A stretch of DNA of 64,000 bases from Paramacrobiotus metropolitanus (Eukaryota; Tardigrada; Eutardigrada; Parachela; Macrobiotidae). Made by a program: the position numbers and the translations under genes. Below the pieces are notes generated by a model, which searched no databases, had not been told where the DNA came from, and was given only the letters and a program-made list of their open reading frames with translations. Shown here one piece after another: positions 9,630-20,942 of the stretch; the stretch's first letter is position 1, and the number at the start of each line of letters is the position of its first letter. The DNA lies in the NCBI RefSeq assembly GCF_019649055.1, contig NW_026570254.1, positions 1 to 64,000 on the forward strand, written 5' to 3'.

Positions 9630-12600
9630 ACACAATACGCTACACGTCATTCCACTGCATCTAATTCTACACACATAGTGGCATACTAACAATGCTACTT
9701 TATAGCTTCTAATAATTGCTATTAAAGCCGGCTGACTGATAAGTTGGTATAATAACTGCAACTTCTGTTTCGATATTCGTGATGATTTTGATTCTACTGC
9801 ATCAGCATTTATGCATCACTGCATCAATTAAAATTCTGCACTAATTTTGTGGTTGAGGCAGTTGTAATGACTATGAAAAAACTACCGTTTCTATTACAGT
9901 ACGAACAGTTAAAACGTTTAACGTTACCGAACAAAGTGTACTAACAATAAACTGTTTCACCCACGGCAATTATTGTACGCAAGGTCATCAAGAAATCATG
10001 CTAATTAAACAATACCGGCAATCAGGTTTGATATACCAGACAATGCCTGTACACGTCCGCATCGAAATGCAGCGTAATCAGTCAGTTCCTCCAAAGCGAG
10101 TTTTCCGAACTTTTGCTAGTTCGTCCGAAACCTAATGTGCAAGAAAGGACCGGCTTGGTGGAATGTTGGGCACAAGCACGTAGCTTTAACGTAACACGAC
10201 AACATTTCCCCTTGCTTAGTTATCTTGGCACCAGTAACTGGGCTTCACGTGGCTGGAAGCTAAGCCAACGAAGTACAGTAATCGTTAGCATCAGCAGTCT
10301 ATTTTTTCAGAAAAATCGACACGTGAGGTAATTTTACGGCCCCAAATCACTACCAATGCAAGTGCAGTGCAGTACGAATTCATTTGCAATAATTCATGTG
10401 ATGCAGAACGTTTTTCAGACATCTGCGTCAGAACAAGTAAAAAATGTTTCAATGCAAGAGGTATATAGAATTCAATTACTTATTAACACCTCAACGCGGC
10501 TTCGGGAAATCAGTGAACAGGCTTTTCAGAATCAAATTATCACCTATAAATTATTATGAACTTTGTAGAAATTTAATTCCTTATAATTTAGCATATTTAC
10601 GTTAGCAATCATTAGAAGTTAATCAATGACAAAAAAGCAAACACGAAATAATGTACCATCTACATAACAGTGCAATTCAAAAGAATGACTGGATTTCAAA
10701 CAGACTAAACGTTCAAACAGACTCTAGTCTCTCGCACGAGATTATCAAAACAACGAATCAGCAAAATTCTTGTGCCAAATCATAAAACAAAAATCTGGCA
10801 TCAGCGAACTCAATCTGCAAAGACACAAAGACGCCCTTGAAAAACATTTGCGTTACGAGGAAAACATTTAAGCCGAGTGCAGCGAAATTGTGCCTCCTTC
10901 GCTTCCATCAACTCAAAACACAACACAACCGCTTTTACAACATCGATAACGGCATACCGGCCCCTTGATGTTTTACAGCGATTCTACCGTATAGTGCGCT
11001 CAAAACCCAGAAACTGGTTTTCATGCATGAAGAGCATTAAAACACATTCAGTTTCCTGGAATAATGCATATGTGGAGTACGAGTACACGCCGTCTCCGCT
11101 TAAGCGGTGAACTGGGTTTCCTCGTAACTGTCGGTATAATGTACGGTAATGTCGCAGTCCTATTTCAAATCACACAGAGGTGCTGATGGCATTCACGGTC
11201 CTCTGCCTGTCAACAAGCAGCTGCGGCCAACGTTTTTCCAAGATGCACTTCTTGTCTGAATGATGCAAAAGAGGTTACAGCCATGCGGCCATGTGATCGG
11301 ATGAAAATATCTCACAATTAGCAAGAAGCAGGCTAATAAAAGCTCCCATTCGTAACCGATGTCAACATGCCGCTCCAGTTAAATCGCTCATAACCTTTTT
11401 ACAGGAACTGACGCCAACTGGCATGGAAACGCAATTCACGCGCATCATCCCTCACAGTCACGACCACAACTTTACGCTTCCAACTGTATCCATAAAACTC
11501 AGATAACAACAAGAAAACCCCCAACCAACTTACTGTTAACGCACGAGTAAAATTACGTTACATAAACTAATAATAATAATCAGCGGCGCCAGGAATATTC
11601 GTTCATAAATCACAATAAATCACTGTTACTGAAGCGATCGAATTCGCAGAACATTCACCAGATTCGCAGAACCATATTATTAAATATGTCGACAGTTCTA
11701 AGCATGCCTGCATCTGCACAAATTATAGATACTGTGACAACGCATCGAACATCAAAAGTTGTAACATATTCCAAAAATTCTAGCCTATTCATTTACTGTA
11801 TTTCATTATTCACATAGCAAAGCAAGCTGCCTGCCCACATTTAAATTCAACCGAAGAGGACAGCTCGATTTTAAACAATCCGGTACAATGATGCAAAAAC
11901 AAAAGCCAACGAAGCCTGTTTCGTCAGTCGGCTTTCCAGACTAGATTTCAATTTTTAAATTCAGCAAACGGCCGATCAAATCATTCAGAATACAGTATCG
12001 CCTTACTGCGCAACATTTATTATTATTCAACCAAAATAATATTTCAAAAATTTCCAAAGTTGTACATCTCCGGCTCGTCGCCTCAAAAGTTTTGCTTGCT
12101 CTGCGTTCGAATCCCAAGCACCGTATCTTTCAAACGCAATCTTAAACCGCACCGATTAGTTCAAGAAATACGTACTTACTAGAAAACGAATTTTTGGGAA
12201 TAAAATTTGCCGATTTCAACAACTTTACAGTCAGTATTTGAATCATCCGAAATTCTGCAGCTTAAATTTTGGAGGCTACGTTTCCGCGTTAAGATCTCAC
12301 CGCTTCGTAGTACAAAACCTATCACTCAAGATTAATACAAGGTAAAAAGCGAATAATGCAATCAGCTGTGCGATATGAAAGCTTTGGGGTATAACGACGA
12401 TTGAACAAAAAGCTACAACATGTAAGAGATTATTACTCCTAGTTACAGTAAATATTTTACGATTCGTTCGGCAGACAAATTCCAGGTTCACTTTCGAATC
12501 ACGATACAGGTTTTAATATCGAGTTTTACAAAATTCACCTACACAAATCGGACGAAGCGACGAACACAGTATCAATAAAAAATTGAGGAAAAAAAAGTAT

Positions 12601-13905
12601 TGATGAAATCGTACGCGTACTTCTCAAATTCGACCAAAAACTTCTCCGGCTCCAAGAGAACCATAATTCAGGATGGTTCCGGATACTCCAGAAAGGATTA
12701 CAGAAAGTAGCTTCTCAGACCGTTACGTCCAATCAGTCCCCAAGCTGATCCTACGGAATAAACCACACAATTCGCATCATCATTAGCGCTTTTATTAACC
12801 ATTAGAAAACAGAATTCAAACACGCAAACAAATATGTAAAAACAAAATAAACAGTAAAACTGGTAACGGAAAGACATGGATACGGTATTTCCTATTAACG
12901 AAGTCAGGCTGGCAGGCTCCTAAGATAGAATTTCTTCTGCACACCAACAAACATATAAAAGTCCCAAAACGCTTACCTATTGGCTTTCGTATGGAGAATG
13001 CATTCATCCCGTGCTTAATTTACATTCCTATTACCTAGATGGCAGATGCACTTGCGTCTAGCCTGGAGAGCGGAGGCCTCAGTTTGGCAGGATACTCCGA
13101 TACTGATATCAGTTGTCAACACTGAAGTCTCGACTCCATACGCAAAGGTGCCACTGGCCGACGAGACACTGAAACCTCTGTAATCACAAGCTTAATATCA
13201 GGTATGAAAAACACTGAAAATTACTAGAAAAAGAAAAGCAGATACACCTAAAGCTAAAGGATTTCGTTTTGTTTCATATTTTTTCGTTTTGTACACGAAT
13301 GCGGAGGCATACGGAGTACTTGATACTGGTGCTGTTTTTCTGCAGCTTACCCAAAGAAGATGCGCCGTAGATAGTCAAGATACGAATACCTGTCTATTAT
13401 TTCAAGTCAATAACAAACAAAAAAATAAAGGAGAAAGATGTCACTTATTTTTATTTCTATTATAGTACTCTCGTACTGTCGTACAGTCGTACTTATAATT
13501 TGTTTTCATACAGATCCCAAAATCGAAAACTCAAAAAATTTTTTTGAACAGGTCTAGGTAACTGCGGTATCTGGGTGCAAAGCTCCAAGCGATTCGACCA
13601 TCCTCTAGCGCCGGCTTCGTGAAAAAAATATGTTCACGTTCGGCGAACTATTTGCGCTGACCGTAAGCTTTCTTATTCGTTTATCCGGAAGTTGAACGTT
13701 CTGAATCATAATTCTGCCGTTCCACGTTGGAACGATAGCCTCTCCGCCTCAAAGCTTGCAGTTTTATGCAACGAAAGTTCAGGCGAAGATTTTCCCCAAA
13801 ATTCGCAATTAGTCGTATTTTTTACAGTTTACTTTTAAATTTACGAATGTGATTTTTCAGTTATTTAATTAACTTTTATTTTTTTCTCCTTCTTTCCCTC
13901 CTGAA
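9630..13905. other. 4.3-kb intergenic stretch without recognised genes
   Basis: AT-rich DNA between SRP14 (minus) and SAR1 (plus). The ORFs are short, overlap in several frames and resemble nothing known. The missing first exon and promoter of SRP14 probably lie in the left part, and the SAR1 promoter in the right part. A tRNA-like GTTCGAATCCC at about 12108 does not fold with a proper T stem. Confidence 0.45.
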
Positions 13906-13911
13906 TCAAAA

Positions 13912-15352
13912 ATGTTCCTGTGGGACTGGTTTTCCGGAATGCTGAGTTATCTCGGTAAATTAACTGTCTGTTGATATTAATCGTAATTTGCTGTAATAGC
14001 TTTTTAAGTTATGAATAATCAATTATTAATACGTAATGCTAGCACATTGATTGTTAATATACAACGATTTCGCGCAGGTCTCTACAAGAAATCGGGAAAG
14101 TTAGTATTCCTGGGATTGGATAATGCAGGGAAGACGACATTAATGCACATGCTGAAAGACGACAAAATGGCTCAGCACGTGCCAACATTACATCCGAGTA
14201 AGCAGTTTTGCGTGGTTGCGTAACGCAGTCCGTTCGACTTCGATCTCCTGCATGAACTTTCACATGTGATTACAAATTTTGAATACTGAAAATTTTGACA
14301 GCTTCGGAAGAGCTAACCATGGGTAATTTGCGCTTCACGGCGTTTGATCTTGGTGGGCATTCTAATGCGCGACGTGTGTGGAAGGACTACTTCCCAGCTG
14401 TCGACGGCGTTGTCTTCATTGTTGATGCGTTTGATCGGGGTCGTCTGCCCGAAGCTAAAGTGGAGTTAGATGTAAGTTTTATGCTTGTTACACTTGGCTT
14501 GTAACAAAGAGTTTTGATCTGGTATAAGAGTATTAGCAGCTTCACAACGATATCGATATTATACACTTGAATGTAAAACCTTTTTCTTACTATGAAACGG
14601 TATAATTCTAATCAGCTGTTGACTGTTGTAATACGCAAGTTCATATGGTTGGCGGAATCAGCCTGTGCGCTGAATTTTGTGGTGTTTGGTACTTACGGGA
14701 ATGATTTGCAGAGTCTTCTGAACGACGAACAAATCAGTGATTGTCCGATCTTGATTCTTGGCAACAAAATTGATCGTCCGGGAGCCGTTTCCGAAGAAGA
14801 ATTGCGGCACTTTTTGGGTCTGCATGGACAGACTACTGGCAAGGTACGTAATGTTCATACCCTGTAAATTGCATAACCTTTACTTTATCATTCTGAACGG
14901 CACTGGATCGAAGCGATATTCTTTTATTATCTATTATTTGAATACGTGCACTTTTATCGCTATAGAATAAACAGTTCATTATTGATCTTAAGTTTTGCCG
15001 TTAATCGTTGATCTTCGATAAGTTTCACTGTGCTCCTGAAATCGTTATGCTTTGAAAATACATTTAATTTTTGGGAAATATTTGTTGAATTTGCCCGTCT
15101 TATGATGTACAAATGGAAGATACTCTCTTTGCACAAACTGGACGCAGTGTACTGTGTCACTTGTGGAGGATAAAACTGCCCATGTTCTGGCTTTATTTGC
15201 ATCTGTTTGGTAATAATTTTAAATTTATTCGGCAGGGTAACGTGTCAAGAAACGAACTTCGTGGACGTCCCTTGGAACTGTTCATGTGCAGTCTCCTTCA
15301 GCGTCAAGGATACGGCGACGGTTTCCGTTGGCTTGGCCAGTATCTCAGCTGA
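13912..15352 (+). CDS. SAR1: SAR1 COPII small GTPase
   Basis: SAR1 starts COPII vesicle budding at ER exit sites. Its GTP-bound N-terminal helix inserts in the membrane and recruits Sec23/24. Exons 13912-13954, 14078-14197, 14302-14471, 14712-14843 and 15236-15352 join in phase and give 193 residues (human 198). G motifs are complete: GLDNAGKT (27-34), VPTLHPTSEEL for switch 1, FDLGGH for switch 2, and NKID. The histidine after DLGG, diagnostic for SAR1, is present. The C terminus ends [16 protein letters not shown] as in other SAR1 proteins. The N-terminal amphipathic segment is [21 protein letters not shown] polyadenylation signal lies near 15543. The USO1 gene converges from the right, with only 256 bp between stop codons. 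Confidence 0.96.
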
Positions 15353-15608
15353 AGAAAATTTTGTGATTTGACGTACTCTCTTTACTAATGTTAAAATGGA
15401 CCCCACACGCAAGTCTTATTAATCTCAGTCGAAAGTAAACTGTCAGAGTTTATTTGTGCCCTGCTTGTTCATCCAGCATGCACCAATTTCTAACACCAAA
15501 ACTGTTATCCGTAATTGGACTAAACCATCTTTCGTAAAAAAAAATAAAAGTGTTCTCTAAAAACTGTCAATTTTGATGTGTGGTCAGATAAGCTCGGATT
15601 TCTTGGTT
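15353..15608. other. Shared 3' region of SAR1 (+) and USO1 (-)
   Basis: AATAAA for the plus-strand SAR1 lies at about 15543-15548. The complement of AATAAA for the minus-strand USO1 lies at 15449-15454. If both are used, the two mRNAs overlap tail to tail by roughly 100 bases or more. Confidence 0.5.
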
Positions 15609-18600
15609 TTATGAATCGTCGTCGCTGACCTGAAAAGGAACAACGCTGCGCTGTAATTTCGTATTAACTTGTTGAATTAAAAGGCACTTCTTTCTTACTG
15701 ATTCTCCAAGCAGCCTTAATCTGTCTCGGTATTTCTGGATTTTGTCGTCGCTATCGGTCAATAGTTCAAGCAGATCAGCGTGTTCACCGTTCAAGTCAGC
15801 ATACTTAGTCTTTAAATGGTCAAGTTCCTGTTGTATAGCTGTGGAAGGTATATCTTTAACCTGCAAATGGAAAATTTTTATAACTCGAGACATGCCACTA
15901 AAACAAGTGCGTTATTGACATTAGCAAAAATAAAGGGAAGCGACAAAATTTAAAAAAATGAGTTCACTGCAAAATACAACAATCAACACCCTTGTGGTAA
16001 AAGCAGGGCCGTAGCGAGGTCCGCGGGATGGGGTAGGCGCAATTTGGCTGCGCCAGTTGCGCCCGTTTTGAAGTTCGATCGGCGCCCAGTGCGCCCATAA
16101 ATTTCAAAGCCTGCACCCGTAAAAACAGGCCCGCTCTACTTCACGCTTTAACAGTTTAAATATTAGAAATAGTTTAATTGTCATAATTACTGGCCACCGT
16201 ACATCAGGCCAAAGGTGCACCAGGCCTAGGTCCAGTCTGCGCCACGGGCGCAAGGGCTGCACCCTTTAAAAAATCCAGAAATTTTGCGCCCGTGCGCCAG
16301 TTTGGGGCGCGAATTTAATTCATAAGTTGGCCGAGAAGGGGTAAGCGTGCGCCAGTGCGCCTATACCCTCGCTACGGCGAAAAGTACCATACGAAGTTAA
16401 TAATGAGTCGGGTTTTAGCCACTACGACTGCTAACCTCAAGATGACCAGTCGCAAACCCATCAGTGTTCGTCTGCTGCATTACAGAATCCCTCTTAGCCG
16501 TCGACGCCCGCAATTCTGCCACTTCCAGCTGAAGCCGCTGACACTCAGCTTGCCAACTGTACAGAAGCGAATCCAGATGCGTCACTTTCGTAGTAAGGTC
16601 GGCGTTCTCCATGACGAGGTTAGCTGAAGCGTCTCCACCCTGTTGCTGAGCCTCGAAGTAAGAATAGTACGCTGATATTTGCTGCTGTTGTTGAGCATTG
16701 GCAGTGCGCAATTGTTCCACTTCCGCTCCCAAATTGTGGTACTGTTCGACAGCACGCTGCAGTTCCGTGATGGTTTGATGTTGAGCGGTCAGCTGGGTTC
16801 GTAATTGCAGGTTCTCAGTTTCCAGCTGCGCTGTCGCAGAGTGGTGGGTCTGAGCTTGTGATCGCACGTTACGGATTTCTTTCTGCAGTGCCTCCATATC
16901 GCTTTCCCTGTTGTGAATTTCCGCTGTAAGGACATCGCTGCGGTTACGTAGATCATCAATTTGTTTGCTCTGTTCATGTATGCGTGCTTGTGCAAAATGC
17001 AGCTGGGCTTCGAGCTCTGAAATTCGTGAATCTTTTGCCTGAATAAATTCTTTTTGCTGGTTTAGAAGTCCGGCAGCGCGCTCTTTATCCTCGTTTAGCC
17101 GTTCCTCGTAATGTGGATCGAGTGATTCGTAAATTTTTCCTGCAAATATACAAGCATGTGTCACTGCCGGTATCCCCAGAATCACCGCCAGGTGACAATT
17201 ATCGCAAATGATGTGTTTCAACTGTTCCAGAAATTTTAACATTCAAAAACTCGCAATAGGATTAATCGATTAGAATTCACTAGTGCACCTTCAACTGCTT
17301 TAAAAAACTTGACGAATTCATAATCCAAATACAAATCGTCCAAACTTTCGACAGCGGGGTCCGGATGTTGACTTGCTTTGACAAAGCTTTCGTGTCTTGA
17401 GATTTCTACGACTCTTTCTTTGCAAAGGTCAAACCCAATACGATTGCGCACAATATCAAGAAGTTGCCGCCTACAGAATGTAAAATTCAATCGAGTACAA
17501 AAGTCGCTATGACGCACATGCAACAGCCTACAAGTATACTACAACGCACCTCGATTCAACGTCTTCATCATAATTTATACAAATAGCAAAAAGGAATGCG
17601 GTAAGCCCTTGGTACAATTTCTGCGAAGGCTCCAAAGCGGAATCCAAGATTTGTATCAACAGCTACAGAAAGGAAACATGTAAGCATCTTAGCATGAAAC
17701 ACAAACCTTCACGATGTGCCGGACATTTGAAAAGTAGGCACGGATACACAAGAGTAAGCAAGCATCATTTGTAGCTTTGCATTACATACCATCGTGGTAA
17801 TCTGCGGTATCCGCAGAAAAACAGCCACAGCCGATGGGCAATCGCACAACCAAATACAAAGCAACTGAAGAACGGCAACTTTGCTTCGAAGCTGCGAGCT
17901 CTGAAAAAAGTTCAAGCTTTTACTTCCTGAAACCCCACTATAGTAATTATCCATACATCGCGCAAGATATTTCCACACTGCACCATGATCGTCGTCAAAG
18001 GAAGCGTCTGGGATGGCGCAAATTCACTTCGGAGTAAAAATTCTTTGTGCTCACGATTGTCCACAATACAGTGCAAAAAGGCAATATTTGCACACCACTG
18101 GTTTAGCGAATCTGGACTGAAGAGTGCACCGGCCAACAGGTGTCCCAAAGTATACTGTGCCGGCTCGTTTCCCTCTGGATTTATGGAGTGTAATATATTT
18201 AGCTGCATGGATTCATTCTTATTCAGGAAGCATTTCAAAACATATAAAACGGCAAGACGCAGCGTAAATGTTTGTTTGTCGTTGAACATAGATAACAGCA
18301 GGATTGCGAGAGCCGGTCGAGGCGGATTTAACGGAGCTTCCATTGCAGAGAAATCTTCCTGCGCGTGCTTATTGCCGCGAATCAACTCGGCAACAGTGTT
18401 AAGAGTCTACAGCAAAAAATAAGCGCTCAAATAAATATCATCAAATAAATAAATATAAAAACATGTGCAACATTAAAACTCAAAGAACTGCCGAAGCGTA
18501 AAAAGGCTTCAGAAAACGCAAAGGCTTCAGAAAACAAACCTGTACGAGCACAGTCAATGGGATACCGGGAGTCATCAGGATATCACAAACATGTTTTAAC

Positions 18601-20308
18601 AGTCCGCATTTACTGATGGCATCCTGACAAGATCGTACAACTTGTGGAATGAGTAGTGGAGAAACCAAACAACGAATAACACTCATCATCCCGATGGCGT
18701 TGCTGCGGCGCTGATCAGACCACGAGGCGGAACTGAAATTGTCCGTAGTAAACCATTTCAACAGCTTATGGATACACCCATCTTCTCTGAATAACTTGAT
18801 ATTGCTGGCATTGTTAGCCAGCAGATGAGTCAAGAGAAGTATGCAATCTTCCACGACCACTCCACCCTCACTGCAACCTTCCAGCAGCACCATATCCAGA
18901 ATAGTCTCGAAGGCCTTGCTGAATGCCACAATTTTCTGCAGATTAGGATTACTCCGTGTAATAAAACACAGCAGCAACACACCCTAAAAGAAACAAATTT
19001 GGAATTTCCAAATAATAAGTTCTAAAACACTCAAATACGTATTAACTTTCGTGTTAACCAAACTATTAAATGTTAGTGTATACCAGAGACGCATAGCAAT
19101 AACACCAATTTAAAAAAGATTCTCACATCGTTCCGGATAATTTCTCTGTTGTCAGTGAGTAAATCCATTAAACTGCTGATGCCTCCAGGAACACCTAAGA
19201 GACATTCCTGAAACGTCTTCGGACAATTACTGGCCATTACGCAGAGGAGACGGACTGCTGGCAAACGTATCTGGAAATTGAATTCCTGCAAAAAGTCAGC
19301 ACATTCAGTGCAGTTCTTGCAAATAACAGCGCTATTTATCGCTTGCAACCACTTGCAAATCACCTTAACAAAATCCAGCAGTAATACAAGATGATCAGCT
19401 TTCTTCAAAAAGATTTCCGTAAACTGAGCGCCCTGACTTTGTGCTGGATCCTTATCTTCAATCTTTTCGTTTCCTTCTGAAACCAAACAAGACATAATTC
19501 TTTATTACGTCATAAAATGCCAAATGCATGGCGATGTTACACAAGCGCAAATGCGGCAACCTACTTTTGACTTTCTTTGTGCTTTCGAATAATTCTACAA
19601 AAACAAGGCAAATTTAAAGCAGAAAAATAAAGCAAAATGATCGAAACAAGAACAAATATATAAATTGCTTTTCCACGGTTGTGGCAGTGGACATGCTTCG
19701 CAACAGGATGAGGAAATGCAAGAAAAACCAGTCGCATTATATACTCGTATCTGTACGAGTGCAGCAGGAAAACATATCACTCCACCTAACCGAAATCTAC
19801 TCTAGCAATTTTGTATACACTCGACAATGGTAATTTAACGGAAGAATTAATAACCTGTTTCGATATTAGGCGAATCAGACATGATTACACAGAGGATATC
19901 CAAGGCGATAGCAACAAGTTCATGGTCTGTGCGATCCTGATCCAGAATATTTAACAAAACGCTCATTCCATGCGCTCCAACTTCCAGTCTATGTTCCTGG
20001 GGAAGACGAAAAACACCAACAAGTGTTTGGGAAATGCGATGTTCAAATTGCAATGTAATCTTCCTTACGCCAGCCACTTTTCGCAACGAACGCAAGCCGT
20101 CGCGGCGATCGGAAATCAAGGTGACGGACTCAATCCGATGCAGCAGCTTCTCCACCTAAAAGATCAGTTTCGGTCGCATTCCGAAAGGACAGAAGTCTAT
20201 AGTCTAGACGCACAGTCTAACGCAACAAACCTCATTTAATCCCTTGGCTCTGTCCGGAGCGCTGCCTTCATTTTTTCCTCCACTGAAAGGCTTCCAGAGG
20301 AAAGACAT
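15609..20308 (-). CDS. USO1: General vesicular transport factor p115 (USO1)
   Basis: p115 is the long coiled-coil tether that RAB1 recruits to COPII vesicles and cis-Golgi, where it binds golgins and SNAREs. Minus-strand exons: 20308-20231, 20155-20069, 19996-19855, 19476-19364, 19285-19127, 18983-18540, 18406-17957, 17900-17790, 17662-17550, 17470-17289, 17139-16436, 15860-15699 and 15629-15609. All junctions keep phase and give about 921 residues (human 962). The N-terminal armadillo-like head matches throughout, for example QFTEIFLKKAD, GVPGGISSLMDLLTDNREII, NLQKIVAFSKAFETILD, NPPRPALAILLLSM and LQLLCIWLCDCPSAV. A coiled coil of about 230 residues from one large exon follows (KIYESLDPHYEERL onward). 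The C terminus is short and acidic (LLGESVSDDDS). Two introns (19997-20068 and 15630-15698) are multiples of three without stops. Confidence 0.95.
16005..16380. mobile_element. MITE-like element with terminal inverted repeats in USO1 intron
   Basis: A GC-rich block in an AT-rich intron has perfect inverted ends: GCCGTAGCGAGG at 16008-16019 and CCTCGCTACGGC at 16367-16378. Just inside lie further matching stretches (GGGTAGGCGCA against TGCGCCTATACCC). The interior is rich in GCGCC and GCGCA words and has no coding capacity. The total is about 370 bp. Ends of the type CAGGGCCGTAGCGAGG resemble hAT-like non-autonomous elements, but a clean target duplication is not visible (only AAAAG on both sides). 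Confidence 0.7.
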
Positions 20309-20942
20309 GTTGAATCTGGGTGATGGCTTTCACAAAAGATTTAAATGGAGGAGGATGACGGGAAAGAAAATACACCGCAAGAACGGAAGAAGGATCAAGT
20401 AACTCTTGACGCAGTCGGTCTAGTAACCCCAGAAAAGTAATAAATAAGACATTTTGTATCGCTGATCACTTGCGCAGTAGCAAATTCAACCATTAGTGAA
20501 GATAACTACAGTATCATTTTAGATGATTTTCACCGTTTTAAGTAAATATAAAAAGAGCTAAACATTTTATTATTATTTCACCGAAAAAGAAAAAATTACA
20601 GTAATGTGAAATGCTTACTGCGCAAGAGAAATCTGAAAGTGCCAACAACACGCCAATGAGAATGCCACCCGTGCAGTAGATAGTTTGCATCGCTCGTTCT
20701 GCTTGCAGATGGCACCTACGTTTAGCAGCGGGTGCTTTTTTATTTCCGGTGTGCCTTAAGCTTTAAAGTACTGTACTTTTATCCTTTTTCGTTCGTGTTG
20801 TCATGTTGTTGTGCTTTCTTTTAAAAACGTTGCATTTGCTGATTTGCTGCACACACAACTATCTAGAAATATCTGCAACCATAAAGCGACGGAATATCTA
20901 AACGTGGTGGAAGTCCCTGTCGGCAGGTAGGAGATCGACAAG
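20309..20942. promoter_or_regulatory. Divergent promoter region of USO1 (-) and the F-box gene (+)
   Basis: 634 bp separate the two start codons. No TATA box or known site is clear. The region presumably holds both 5' UTRs and a shared or closely spaced promoter pair. Confidence 0.4.

Noticed and set aside
12100-12125. tRNA T-loop-like GTTCGAATCCC
   Set aside because: The five-base T stem does not pair on either strand, and no acceptor or anticodon arm fits.
19855-20155. Single 301-bp USO1 exon with a 24-residue insertion
   Set aside because: The insertion is bounded by GTAAGG and CCCCAG and is absent from other p115 proteins, so it is treated as a 72-bp intron.
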